From: Chelydra serpentina
Lineage: Eukaryota; Chordata; Testudines; Chelydridae
Reading direction: 5' to 3'
Length of the DNA stretch: 64,000 nt
Assembly: GCA_037349315.1 (NCBI GenBank)
Contig: JBAIAC010000129.1
Location: 310,001-374,000 of the forward strand
Below the pieces are notes generated by a model. The model was not told the DNA's origin and made no database searches. It saw only the letters and a program-made list of their open reading frames with translations. Numbering within the stretch: the stretch's first letter is position 1; each line of letters begins with the position of its first letter. A program made the position numbers and the translations under genes. Of the stretch, positions 1-11,024 are shown one piece after another.

Positions 1-1194
1 ACTCCGCCGCTCTTGGAAGCTAATCTTTCCAGAGTTGCTCCTGCACGGTGGCATGGTGACCTTTTCCTTCAGAGTGGCATTGTCTTAGCTGCAGGCCAGT
101 GATTCTTCATCCAGAAAAGAACAAACTGGCTGTTGTCTTTCCCTAGTGGGAATGTTTCCAAAGGCTTTCAGTCCCAGTAGCTAAGGGCAAGTTCTCTTTC
201 CTTTGTAAGTGGTTCTGGAGTGAGGGTACTTGTTTGGCTTGGTGTGGCGTGTCTCCTGGATCATTTGTAGGTTTAGTGAATGGCTATTCCTGATTAGAGA
301 AGAAAAGAACTGCACCTGTTTCCAGTCTCACAACCACCTGAACCATGTTTGCATTCTTGTGTTTGGGTGATGGCTCAGATAGCAGCTCTGCAGGCATAGA
401 CCAAAAGGAAACAGCCGCCTGTGTAGATGCTCCTTTATCTACTTTCACAACTCACCCTGCACATTCATATACTCAGTCATATTTGTGCATCTGTATCTAC
501 ATTGGTGCAGCGCTACCTACATGCACATCTTTGCACCCATGTCTGCGTGAGCACCCACGCTTGCCTGTGCCCTCGCAGGTGTACCTCGACTGCCAAGAAA
601 AGTGCTCCAGGCACTGCTGTGCCCACAGAGGCTTGCCAGAGCGCCAGTCCTGGCAAGCTTGTTATCCCAGACGAACAGGCGTGTGGTTTAAGTGATTAGG
701 GATTAAGTCTTTGCTGCACATCTCTGTGTTGTCTTGCTGAGCTGCCCCTCTCTGCTATTTTAATCAGAAGGTCGTTGTTATATGAGATGAACAATTTAGG
801 CTCTCCATCTACTGCCCCCCGTCCCAGCAGATGCTGTGTTCTGAACGTGGCAGTGGCTTGTTAGCATCAACTAACACTCATTCTAGTTTCTGGTGTCTCC
901 GAGAGTCTCCTGACTTGCGGTAACTAAGCCCACCTGGCAGGGCTTTCTAACCTGCCGAGAGGGACGTGAGTTGCAGGTTTGTGAAGTGCCACAGTTGTCT
1001 CAAAACACCCAGCTCCTGCGTGAAACTCGTGTTGGCTCCTCTGTGGGTGGATTCCAAGGTAGTAATAAAACCCGACAATAGACCTACAGTTGTTTTTCTC
1101 CTGAGAGTGTGCAGTCAGCACTTGGGCAGTGAGTTATACAGAAAGTTATTCCTCCCCTGGTTCACATTTGTGTGTCTCTTGTTTTGTTTTCCAG
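1..1194 (+). other. intronic flank of ST3GAL3, no gene seen
   Basis: No exon or recognisable repeat was found here. The only signal is the splice acceptor at its 3' end: a pyrimidine-rich tract finishing in CCAG at 1191-1194, directly before the first ST3GAL3 exon. The open frames in this stretch have no recognisable protein content. Confidence 0.7.
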
Positions 1195-1289
1195 GTTCTC
1201 CAAGCCAGCACCAATGTTCTTGGATGATTCCTTCAAAAAGTGGGCACGGATCAGGGACTTTGTACCTCCCTTTGGAATTAAAGGACAAG
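1195..1289 (+). CDS. ST3GAL3: ST3GAL3 internal exon (start of lumenal catalytic domain)
   Basis: This 95 bp exon encodes part of beta-galactoside alpha-2,3-sialyltransferase 3. The enzyme is a Golgi type II membrane protein that transfers sialic acid from CMP-Neu5Ac to terminal galactose of N-acetyllactosamine glycans (CAZy family GT29). The frame reads FSKPAPMFLDD, then KWARIRDFVPPFGIKGQ, which I recognise as ST3GAL3, roughly residues 100-130 of the mammalian protein. The exon begins with the third base of a split arginine codon and ends after the first base of an aspartate codon completed at 18696. It is bounded by CCAG and GTATGA. Only conservative differences from the human protein as I remember it are visible. 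The 17.4 kb intron that follows is full of transposons. Confidence 0.93.
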
Positions 1290-4200
1290 GTATGATGGGA
1301 CTGTATGTCGGTGGGAGAGCAGATCTGGTTGTGGAGTCAGGAAATTTGCCCTGCAATTTTGTTTTCCTTTGTAAACGCAGAGTGGTTTGATCTGTTGGGC
1401 TGTGGTTTCTTTCCAGTTTGAGTACGGGATACACATGCATGCTCTGAGAGACCAGCAACGCACAGCCAGAGCCTGTGCCGCAGACGCTGGCGTTTGGGAG
1501 CACAGTTAAGATCCCAGTGAAAATGGGAGTGCAGCAGTGCCAGTCTTATGCTGAGCACTCTGCTAGTATGTACAATATTCTAGTGTCACTAAGGATGTTG
1601 ATTTATAGTAATTTGGCTGGCAGCAGCAGCCGAAATGCCCCTTCAAGCACCAAACTGATTTGAAAATCATTCTAACTGGCCATAGACAGAAGGGCGAGTA
1701 GCGCTGCTTGCGGGTAGGTTTGCAGAGCCCTGGCGTGACCACTGGCTGAGGATTGTCTCTGGATACGTGCCTACATAGTTAGGCTACTTGTGGGTTCTCT
1801 GAGGATCCACAACGGACCCAAAAAATCCACTCAGATACCACAGTGATGGGCTTAGTATAAGAGAGACAGAAAATGTGACCCTCATCATTAGCTTTTATTC
1901 CTGTGGCTGTGATATCTGGAGCTGTGTGGCCGGTGGTAGAATATACTGAAAGCAGTGAGAAGAGCGCTTCTCTCTGTGGGGTAGTCATCTGGTCGGAAAT
2001 CTCCTTCTTGGAGATAAGGCAGGGCATGTCATATGAAAGCAAACTGGGGCCCTGGGAACATCATAACATGGTGATGATGGTGGGGCACGGGTCCATTCCC
2101 ATGGCTCTGCCCAACCATTTGGAGTGCTGGTGGCTCCCCTCCTCCTTCCTGAGAAAAGCAGGCGTGGCAGCAGGGCAGCGTGGGCAATTACCTACCCCTT
2201 GCTCCCAAGGTGTGTGCCTGTTTGGGTGAGTGGAACAGGCCTGCTTTCATTCTTCTTCTCCTTCCATGCCACAATTCTCTGCTGGTGAGGTGTTGGTGTG
2301 CGTCGTCTCCCACTCCTTCAAGCAGTGGATCTCAGGGTTAACACCTCATTGACATGAATGGAGCAGTTCATACCTCTGAGCTATCATTTCAGATTGTCGG
2401 CAGACCCTGGCAGATGTGCTGCATCACTTACACATGGGTCACATTTTCAAGTTTTTTCACAACCATGAGAGCTAGAAACTTCTTTCTTCCTGCTTAAAGG
2501 TAAAGCTTTAGATTCGATTCTGATGTAACCGCAAACTGGGGCGGTCTTAGGCATGGCCCTTGAGTGCCCATGTCTTAGTCGAGCCTTGGAGGCAGGTTCA
2601 GTTAGCTGAACGTAGCAGTAGTAGGAACAAAGACTCTCTGATCAAAGCTCAGACTTGATTGACCAGATTCTTCTGACTCGCAGTGTAGTCCTTTTCCCCT
2701 CTGGTTTGTATGTTTCCCTCCCAGCTCAGTGAGAAAACGACTACTGCCGTGTAAATCAGCCAGAAGGGATTGCTGCAAAGGCCATTACAAGCGACAGTGG
2801 ACGCAGAAGTGGAAATGCTACATCAGGCACAAGAAGGGATCTTTGCTTTAAGCAGGCACACGAGGTGGACAAAGGCAGGGGCACGCACCCTGACCGGGCT
2901 GGGGATGAGGTTTGAAGATTACACATGACTGCAGCCAGGCCTAATAAAACTCATTTTGCTAAACTGAATCCAAATGGAGAAACTTGCCAGAGAGGGATGA
3001 CTGAGTGGCTTTGGCAGCCTTTGCTCTGGGTTTCCTGGCTGCTGCCAGCTTGTGTCACCACCAGTGTTATGTAAATCTGTTGTTTTATATTGGATTTCCT
3101 CAGTTAAGAAGAGAAATGAGAAATTGCCATTATTTAAATGGCTGAGAGCTGAAGCAATGGGACGGAAACAGCTGAATGGGTTTTTCTAATGCCCTCCTGG
3201 GACTAAACTTTGTGCCAAGTTTCAGTCTAGAGCAATTTCTGTGTGTGGGAGGGATGAATTATAAATCTGTGTAAAGCCGGGTTTCTAATGGCTGTGCTGA
3301 CAGCTGAGAGTTCTAGCGATGTGAATGGCGCCCCTTTTGTGTCACACGTCACTCGGAATTCGTGCATCAGTCTTTTCCCGCCAGCCCACGGGACACGTTG
3401 TGGATGAATTGAGTGACTTGATGACGGGATCAGCACCTCATTAGGGCCTTCAGTCAGAGCACGTCTAATGATATCCAAACAACTGACCGAGGCAGGCAGT
3501 GTGGAGATAAGTCACCGTGCTTGTGCAAGCTGAAGACTGTCAGAGCTGTGGTGTGCGTGGGAAAGACAGAGCAGACTGGATAGCTCAGGAAATGAGGAGG
3601 AGATAGGCGTGCATTGAAACTGATGGGGTGGGGTTCTGTGCGGTGTGGTAGGAAGCCCCTTAACGCCGAGAGTTGGAATTTCCCTACAAGATGTACCTTG
3701 TGAAAGATATCGGGTGTTTATCGGCACCAGCTCCAGCTAGGCTGAGGTCGGAAAGGTTTTGTTGAGGACTTGTGACTCTCATCATGGTCTAGTCCACGTG
3801 CAGGAGGCTTATTTGGGGAAGTAATGTTACAGGAAGGGTTTGCTGTCCTCCTAGTACTCCGGGCATTCCTGGAGATTCCTACCCAATAGTTACTCTGATC
3901 TAATTACCTAAAGGTAATGATGCAATGGAATCAACAATTTTTCAGGCAGAACCCCCCCCCCCCCGTTCTACCTTGTATTATTGAAGCTGCTTTCGGTGTT
4001 CCAAGCTTTGAACTCTGAAGGGCTTTTGAATTCATGGCCTTTTGTTTGGTGCTTGTGTCTTTGAAATGAAACCTGCAGCGGGCCCTGTTTCACCTAGTCT
4101 CTGGTTTATTCATTAGGGTTCCAGGCAGAGTCCTGTTTACAGAGCTGCACTACTTTGGGGTAACATGTCTCTCTAATTGGGAGTCAAAGGCTAGAATTGG

Positions 4201-5151
4201 GTCCGAAAGGCACAAGCTCTTTAGACGCTATCACATCAAGAGACGGCAGTGTGCTGATTATTCTGACACAGTTCAGGAGGAATCCTAATTTTCTGTGAGA
4301 AATCTCCTTGTAAAGAGAGTTCCATCTCCACATGTGAAACATTCACTTTGCACACTCCATTGCAGAGATCTCCACATAGCTGCACCAGTAAGATCCCCCT
4401 TTCCTCAGGGCTTCACTTCATTTGGCCATTGGCCTAGGAGGAGGGATTTCACAACCAATGTGCTGAGTCGCGTCGAGAAGAACAGCTCCACACAAAGGTC
4501 CTCAAGGTGAGTGTAGACCTGAATAGGTGAGGACCATCAGAGACTGGGTGTGGCTGGGAGCCAGACAAATAGTGAGGCCCATCATATGTTCTTCATAATC
4601 AAGTGGTGAGGCATTGGGAGCCCACTTACCCTGCCAGGAATCCCTGCAGGCTTGGCAGTTTGCAGAGCAAACTTCCCTGGGGATCAGTTACCTGCTAGGT
4701 AAGAGAAACACACCTGCAAACAGGCTAAGCTGCTCAGTAGTACACTCGCCATGAATGGTCCCTGGAGCAGGAGGTAGTGGACAAGAACTTTTTCACCTGA
4801 GGTACACAGTTGAAAGTCATGTGGAGAGCTTTGCTGAACAGTGAGCTACCAGTTCTTTTATACAAGTCATTGGAAATAGACATTGCAGCGAAATCTCCCA
4901 GGCACCTCTGCTAAGCAAATATCCCGACCGTGACAGAGACAGAACAAAGTTTTATCCCGTTGCCCCAAGCCCCTCAAACTGTCTGAGACCAATATACTTC
5001 TCAGTTTTTTTAGGAGTGGTGGTCTAGTTGCATCTGATTACACAGAGCCGGGACACCTGTTTACATCCCAACCTGGGGTCCCCCTCTCTGTATGTCTGGC
5101 TCCCAAGAAGGTAGATGTCAAGATATGTGGTGCTTCTGAGCAAATGTGTTC
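1290..5151. other. ST3GAL3 intron, mostly unique sequence
   Basis: About 3.9 kb in which I see no exon, RNA gene or recognisable transposon. The only simple-sequence feature is a 13-base C run at 3952-3964. Diverged ancient repeats may be present below the level I can see by eye. Confidence 0.5.
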
Positions 5152-5912
5152 AGTCCTAGGTTTTAAGACCAGAAGGGACCATCATGATCATCTAGTCTAA
5201 TCTTCTGCATAGGGTTGTCGGGTGTCCAGTTTTCGCCCGGAAAATCCAGTCGAAAAGAGGAGCTGGCAGTATCCATGTGACCCGATACCAAAAGTCTGGT
5301 TACCGCAGGCGGCGGGGGAGGGTGTGCCAGATCATCAGCCCACACCAGCCCCTGCTCAGCTGGGCCCTTCCTACCTGCATCTCATGGGCGGGCAGGCAGC
5401 AGGCGCCATGTCAGGCTGCAGCTCCCATTCTAACCCGGAGCAGAGGGAACCCAGCTGGGGTGGGGGAGAAGTGGAGAGGATTGAGGGCTGAGGAGGTGGC
5501 AGAGAAGCAAGTAATGGGGGGAAGGGGAGAGAAGAGGGAGTGGGGAGCAGGGCATCAAGGGAAGAGGTGGAGCAGGGCTGGGGCCTCTGGGGGAAGCAGA
5601 GGGGCAGGGGTGGGGCCTCTGGGGGAAGAGATGGGGGGGTTGGTTTTCAGAACTCAGAAAGTTGGCAATCCTACTTCTGCCTAACACAGGCCCTAGATTT
5701 CACCCAGTGGTTCCTGCTTTTAGAGTTCAGACCAATAATTTGTGGCTGAACTAGACTCTCTTTTTAGCAGGTAATCCAATCGTGATGAAAAGACTCCCAA
5801 GGGCTGGAGAATTTGCCACATCCCTGGGTAATCCATTCCAAAGTTTGGTTACACTTGCTGTTAAAAATGTGTGGTTTATTTCCATTGTGAATTTCGCTGC
5901 CTCCTTGTAGTG
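5152..5912 (-). repeat. CR1 LINE 3'-end fragment, split by a hAT-like element
   Basis: On the minus strand this reads as the untranslated 3' part of an old CR1 LINE, including the typical block around AGATGATCATGATGGTCCC. The copy is in two pieces, 5152-5209 and about 5682-5912. The second piece continues the same CR1 segment with the blocks about the Gly-rich final ORF2 region lost. The interruption is a 464 bp element with its own target-site duplication, so the CR1 is the older insertion. Confidence 0.75.
5210..5673. mobile_element. hAT-like non-autonomous DNA transposon
   Basis: The ends are imperfect inverted repeats: TAGGGTTGTC on the left and TAGGATTGCC read from the right. The flanks are an 8 bp duplication with one mismatch, CTTCTGCA (5202-5209) and CTTCTGCC (5674-5681), as expected for the hAT superfamily. 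The interior is G-rich, with a duplicated GGGGCCTCTGGGGGAAG block around 5579-5630. No transposase is encoded. The open frames of up to 135 codons on both strands result from the biased base composition. Confidence 0.7.
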
Positions 5913-5917
5913 ACTTG

Positions 5918-6198
5918 GGGCTAGGCTACACTTACCCGCTGCGTCGGAGGCGTCGGATCGATCTTCTGGGTTCGATTTATCGCATCTTGTCTAGACGCAA
6001 TAAATCGAACCAGGAAGTGCTCCCCCGTCGACGCTTGTAATCCTGCTCGTCGGGAGGAGTAAGCGCTGTCGACGGGGGAGCCTGCGCGCCGCGTCTGGAC
6101 CCTAGGTAAGATCGAACTGAGATACTTCGACTTATCGGTATTAACATAGCTGAAGTTGCGTGTCTTAGTTCGACGGGGGGGTTAGTGTAGACCAGCCC
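5918..6198. mobile_element. Harbinger-type MITE (copy 1) with internal hairpins
   Basis: A 281 bp non-autonomous element flanked by the 3 bp duplication TTG (5915-5917 and 6199-6201). The left end reads GGGCTAGGCTACAC and the right end, inverted, GGGCTGGTCTACAC. These resemble the ends of the autonomous Harbinger element at 41922-47043. The inside folds into at least three palindromes: a CGATTTATCGC arm with its AATAAATCG partner, a CCCCCGTCGAC arm with GTCGACGGGG, and a TAGCTGAAGTTGCG region. It has no coding capacity. Confidence 0.8.
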
Positions 6199-6810
6199 TT
6201 GGTGAAAGCCTGGAAATAAGATGCATAATCGCAAGTGGCAGGGTTTGCAGTCTGGTGCAGTCACACACTCAGACCCCTGGTGAGCCATCCAAGAGATCAA
6301 GAATGTTGGTATATTTAAATTCTGTTGAATAATTTCTCCTTAATTGGCCTTGTGTTTATATACATTTACTTCCCCCACCTCTGAGGTGAAATGTGGCAGC
6401 TGTTCTGGGACAGGAAGTGAAGGACATAATGTCTCATTGAAATTGCCACGGCGATTGGAGGCAGCAGAATGAAATTACCCAGATTAGAATAGCCCAGGAT
6501 ACCGAAACTCTTACTCTAGGAACTCCGATAACCCCGAGTGCCGACAGCTCCCGCGGCACAGCACCTGTGTGACAGTGTTGGTTCACTATTGATTTACCTC
6601 TGAGGCTATGTCTACACTGCAGTGAGAGGCAGTGGCCTGGCTGCGGTTGGCCTGGGGCTGCTGATTCAAGCTTGGAGCGTGGAGCTAACAATTGCAGCGT
6701 AGACACTCGGGCTGGAGCCTGAGTTCTGAAACCCCTTGAGGTGGCAGCGTCTCGGCTCCTGAGTTCCAGCCCAACCCTGAACCCTGCGAGCCCAAGTCAA
6801 TTGACCCGGG

Positions 6811-7404
6811 CAGGGCCGTCCCTAGCCATTTTGGTGCCCTATGCAGCCCCCCGTGAGGAGGGTGGGGGAAGTCCCGGGGGGGCAGGAGCAGGCTTGGGGG
6901 TCAGGGCAGAAACTGCTCCCCCAGCACTCACGGGGCGGCGGGAAGTGGAGTGACCCAGCCCCAGCCCACTCCGCTCCCCTGGCTCCCAGCCTTGGAGGGG
7001 CAGGGGGGAACTGCCCCCCAGCACTCACGGGGCAGCGGGAAGTGGAGTGACCCAACCCCAGCCCACTCCGCTCCCCTGGCTCCCAGCCTTGGAGGGGCAG
7101 GGGGGAACCGCGTGGAGTGGGCTGGGGCCGGGTTGCTCCACTTTCTGCTGCCGGTGAGTGCAGGGCGCCCACCCCCTGCTGCAGTCCTCAGGGGAGTGAG
7201 GGCGGGGCTGGGGCAGAGCAGGGGCAGGAAGGGGCGGAGCAGGGGTGGAGGCTTTGGGGAAGGGCTGGGGTGGAGCAGGGGTGGGGTCCATGGGGAAGAG
7301 GAAGAGCAGGGGCTGGAGCAGCACGCAGCTGCGTAGAGCACCAGGAAATGTGGTGTCCCAAATTTCCTGGTGCCCTACTTTGCATATGGGTAGGGTCGGC
7401 CCTG
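6811..7404. mobile_element. hAT non-autonomous element with perfect 8 bp TSD
   Basis: The ends are CAGGGCCGTCCCTAG and, inverted from the right, CAGGGCCGACCCTA. The element is flanked by a perfect 8 bp duplication, GACCCGGG, at 6803-6810 and 7405-7412. This is diagnostic of hAT transposition. The 594 bp body is GC-rich, lacks a transposase and contains a roughly 97 bp tandem duplication. Long open frames on both strands are composition artefacts. Confidence 0.85.
6910..7108. repeat. 97 bp tandem duplication inside the hAT element
   Basis: Two near-identical units follow each other. The motif AGCACTCACGG occurs at 6923 and again at 7020, and each time it is followed by GAAGTGGAGTGACCC and a block about GCTCCCAGCCTTGGAGG. 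A third, inverted remnant (GGTGAGTGCAG) lies at about 7151. Confidence 0.8.
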
Positions 7405-7511
7405 GACCCGGGCTCTGAGACTGGATGCTGTTAGTTTTTTGTTGCTTGGTAGATGTACCCAAAAAGTGCCACCTACTGAAGAACCATCAGCATTTCTTAT
7501 ACAGTGTCTAG

Positions 7512-7780
7512 TATCGGGGGGTAGCCGTGTTAGTCGGTATCCACAAAAACAACGAGGAGTCCGGTGGCACCTTAAAGACTAACAGATTTATTTGGGCAGA
7601 AGCTTTCGTGGGTAAAAACCCCACTTCTTCAGACGCATGGAGTGAAAATTACAGATATCTATGCCCGTATCTGTAATTTTCGCTCCATGCATCTGAAGAA
7701 GTGGGATTTTTACCCACGAAAGCTTCTGCCCAAATAAATCTGTTAGTCTTTAAGGTGCCACCTGGACTCCTCGTGGTTTT
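7512..7780. mobile_element. fold-back retroposon with hammerhead-like core
   Basis: A 269 bp unit flanked by a 14 bp duplication with one mismatch, TATACAGTGTCTAG (7498-7511) and TATACAGCGTCTAG (7781-7794). After a short head (GGTAGCCGTGTTAGTC), two arms of about 115 bp are inverted copies of one another. They meet near 7665-7675, so the RNA would fold into one long hairpin. In the right arm, CTGAAGA (7693-7699), a stem GTGGG/CCCAC and GAAA (7718-7721) have the order and spacing of a hammerhead core. Related copies lie at 8122, 14545 and 60671. The long duplication suggests target-primed retrotransposition rather than DNA transposition. I know similar sequences to be common in turtles but cannot name the family; a Penelope-like origin is an inference. 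Confidence 0.65.
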
Positions 7781-8121
7781 TATACAGCGTCTAGGTTTCC
7801 CCATAAGGGTGTTTCCCAAGTACTAACTGAGTTCAGCCCTGGGGCTTATTTTATGAGGAATGAGGCGATCACAGCACTGAGTGGGATGATTCCAGGAATC
7901 CTGAGCAGTTTAACTGTTTGGCGGTTTTTTCGTTTCTTTTTTTCTCTTTGTACAAGTTTCTAGCAGCACCCCTCTGTTGGCATGGAAGGTTATACTGGGT
8001 TGAGTGTGTATGCAGTGTCAAAGGCCTTTTGGGGTTTCTCTGACATGTACACTGCTTTATGGGCAGGATTCTTCAGTGAACAAACAATGCAAAAAGGGCT
8101 TACCGCAGCAGTGAGACTAGT

Positions 8122-8232
8122 TTCAGGGGGTAGCCATGTTAGTCTGTATCAGAAGGGGGTTATAGCCCACGAAAGCTTATGCCCAAATAAATTTGTTAGC
8201 CTCTAAGGTGCCACAAGGATTCCTCGTTTTTT
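8122..8232. mobile_element. short retroposon copy, same family as 7512-7780
   Basis: A 111 bp unit flanked by a perfect 13 bp duplication, CAGTGAGACTAGT, at 8109-8121 and 8233-8245. It keeps the head (GGTAGCCATGTTAGTC) and the right arm (CCCACGAAAGCTTATGCCC, ending in CCTCGTTTTTT). The left arm and the CTGANGA half of the core are missing. The T-rich end and long duplication support reverse transcription. Confidence 0.75.
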
Positions 8233-8285
8233 CAGTGAGACTAGTAACACTAGAGGAATTCACCTCCCTCAGCTGGGTTACCTGG

Positions 8286-9421
8286 TGTGACGGGTTGGGA
8301 TCACAGAAACTCCCTTGGTGCTGCCACCTGGTGTGCCAAGGCTACTTCTGCCCCTGCTTCCCTGCCCTTTCCAGCTTGGGATTCCCGAATCCTGTCTGTT
8401 TTGAGCCAGATCCGCTGATCTGCTGCAAACACAGACCCAGGTCCGAACCACGTCCCCTAATAACTGTAAGGCTCTTGGAAGCGCTCTTGCCTTTGACACC
8501 CAGGTGCCCAACTCCCAATGAGGTTCAAACCCTTAATAAATCCATTTTACCCTGTATAAAGCTTATACAGAGCAAACTCATAAATAGTTCGCCTTCTATT
8601 TCAAAGACAGAAAGATATGCACAGCTGTCTGCCCTTCCCCCAGGTACCCACTCGTACTCCAGGTAACTTAACAAGTAAAAAGTGACTTTAATAAGTACAG
8701 AAAGTAGGATTTAAGTGATTCCAAGTAGTGACAGACAGAACAAAGTGAATTACTAAGTAAAATAAAATAAAACATGCACGGCTATGTCTAATCCAATTTA
8801 ACACACATATAAAACCCTCACCAGCTCCAGCCTTCTTCCTTTCACAGGCTGTAAAACTTCTAGCCTGGGTCCAGCAGTCGCTCACACCCCCTATTGTCTT
8901 TGTCCTTTGTTCAGTCTCTCTCAGGTGCGTCCTTAGGGGGTGGAGAGCCTCTCTCTTTAGCCAGCTGAAGACAAAATGGAGGGGTCTTCCAAGGGCTTTT
9001 ATAGCCTTCCCCCCACTCCCTGTGTAGTATCATGTTGCCCTGGAGTTTTGGGATCACATGGGCAAGTCACATGTCCATGCACCCTAACCAGTCCAACCAG
9101 TTACATTCCTGACCAGGCCCAGATTGGGGTCTGCACCTTCTTTTGTCTGTTAAATGCTTGCACTTAACTTGCACATTCTTTTCTCCAAACCTGATCCCAT
9201 GCTCTTACAAAGGCTATGTGTAAAACCAGCAAATATAAAACCAATCTTCATAACTCCAACTACAACAATGATACATGCATACAAACAGGAGGAATACATT
9301 CAGTAGGTCATAACTTTCACAGAGATATGTTACATGGCACTTGTAGCATAAAACATATTCCAGTTACATATATACATTTATAAGCATCTCCCCATAAAGT
9401 CTTATGGGGTACACCATCACA
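8286..9421 (-). mobile_element. solo LTR of an endogenous retrovirus-like element
   Basis: An 1136 bp unit beginning TGTGACGGG and ending CACCATCACA (that is, TG...CA), flanked by a perfect 5 bp duplication CCTGG at 8281-8285 and 9422-9426. The minus strand carries a TATA box, GGCTATAAAAGCC, at 9006-8994, which suggests minus-strand orientation with the U3 region at the right. No gag, pol or env sequence is attached, so this is the usual product of recombination between two LTRs. Confidence 0.8.
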
Positions 9422-9486
9422 CCTGGGGTATAGAGGGACAGTTAGCAAGATCGGAGGATTCCCTAGCTATTTTTGGAAATCTCAGT

Positions 9487-10269
9487 TGTGATAGACTCAG
9501 GCCAGTTGGGTACAGCGGAGTAGTAGAAGGCCACTGGAGAAGCAATTTTCTGTTCCCCGAGTGACCAGAGCAGGGGCTGCGCTAGAGCAATCAGGAACCT
9601 ACTAGAACCAATTAAGACAGGCAAGCTAAGACACCTGGAGTCAATTAAGCACATACTAGAATCAGTTATGACAGTCAGACTAATCAGGGCACTTGGTTTA
9701 AAAAGGACCTCCCATCAGTTAGTGGGGGGCGTGCAAGGAGCAGGGAGTGAGAAGGCGGGCTGCTGGAGGACTGAGGAGTACAAGCGTGATCAGGCTTCAG
9801 GAGGAAGATCCTGCGGTGGGGATAAAGAAGGTGCTGGGGGGAGGCCATGGGGAAGTAGCCCAGGGAGTTGTAGCTGTCACGCAGCTGATACAGGAGACGT
9901 TGTAGACAGCTGCTGTCCACAGGGCCCTGGGCTGGAACCCAGTGTAGAGGGCGGGCCCAGGTTCCCACCCCGCCCCAAACTCCTGATTGGACACAGGAGG
10001 AGTTGACCTGGTCTGTGAGCAACACCAGAAGGGAAGGTCTAATTTGGAAAGGGATCTTGCCTGTCCCCGACCCACTAGGTGGGACAATAGAGACTGGAGA
10101 TTGTTCTCCGTTTCCCCCATGCTGACCAGTGATGAGGTTAGCTGAGTGAACAGCAGGTTTGAGCCTCTAGCAGAAGCGGCCAGACTGAGGGCCGCTGTGA
10201 ACCGCTGAGGTGAGCAAATCCGCCAAAAAGCGCAGGACCCAGCAAGGCAGAGGAGGAACTTTGTCACAC
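9487..10269 (+). mobile_element. second LTR-like element, probable solo LTR
   Basis: Starts TGTGATAGACTC and ends TTTGTCACA, with a TATA-like TTTAAAAAGG at 9697-9706 in + orientation. I recognise the sequence as a common turtle LTR type. No matching target duplication is visible at these borders, so the exact ends are uncertain. Nothing viral is encoded inside. Confidence 0.6.
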
Positions 10270-11024
10270 AATGAATAGCATTTGTCACTAGATGCATCTT
10301 TAGAACACAAGAACATAAGTTGTATAAAAAGTGATTAAGCAGAGAAGTGTGGCTAGTATCTGTCTGTGGTCTCTGATGTGAAAAAGGGAGAGTTAACAGG
10401 CTTCTTTGCTGGACTTCAGTTTACACTGTGTCAAATGCTTTTGGCTTAAAAACTAAACAAACATAATTTAATGTGTTAATCTCTCCTCTGTGTATTTAGC
10501 CAGGAATCGTGTCATTGTTTAGCAGTAATTGCCGCTCTTCAATTACCTTTGTTTCCTCTAGAGCTTTTTTTATGCAGAGGGCCTGCTTTGCTGGCACTGA
10601 AATCGGTTTGCCTTTTGACGTGATATCTATTCCACTGGGCGGGACGGTCCTGTCACCATCCCAGAATTTGCATTCCACTCTGGGATCTAAAAAGTAATTT
10701 TTTTTCAGCTGTAATAAGAAAATAGGAAGTTCATCTTTGATGCAAATACAGCACTGAAAAGGAGCCTTGCTCCCTTCTTGTGACAAGAGTGACATCCGGA
10801 ATTAGTGACAGATTGCGTGACACAGAAATCTCTGGCTTTGCCTGGGCACACAGCCTAATTGCCGTCTTCTGCAACGGTTAATTGTCGTTCTTGTGCCTGG
10901 TTGTATATTTGGATGTTTTCCTTGGTGTGTCAGAGCATCTGGGAGGAACTCTGGGTTCAGAGCTGCCCAGCTACTTTCTGTTTTTTCTCTGACTAGAAAG
11001 CTCTGCTCTCTCAATGGAAATATA
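10270..11024. other. ST3GAL3 intron, no gene recognised
   Basis: Nothing recognisable was found. A 99-codon minus-strand open frame at 10496-10795 has no identifiable domain, no splice context and no neighbours of its kind, and is not called a gene. Confidence 0.5.

Larger units (their letters stand above)
6604..7440. mobile_element. DNA-transposon MITE interrupted by a hAT element
   Basis: The left part starts with GGCTATGTCTACACTGCA and runs to 6810. The right part resumes at 7405 with the same GACCCGGG octamer and continues to about 7440. The uninterrupted element would be about 240 bp. The related copy at 11025-11262 shares the GAGCCCAAGTCA/GAGCCCAGGTCA-type segment. The outer duplication could not be identified. 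Confidence 0.55.

Noticed and set aside
345..699. Overlapping 90- and 116-codon frames
   Set aside because: Low-complexity, His/Cys-rich translations in two frames of an intron; no homology recognised.
3952..3964. C13 run as a possible feature
   Set aside because: A simple homopolymer without context; noted in the intron entry only.
5222..7462. Many open frames of 60-145 codons on both strands
   Set aside because: They lie in GC-rich hAT elements and reflect base composition and tandem repeats.
10496..10795. 99-codon minus-strand frame
   Set aside because: No domain, splice support or conservation evidence; a frame of this length is expected by chance in 64 kb.
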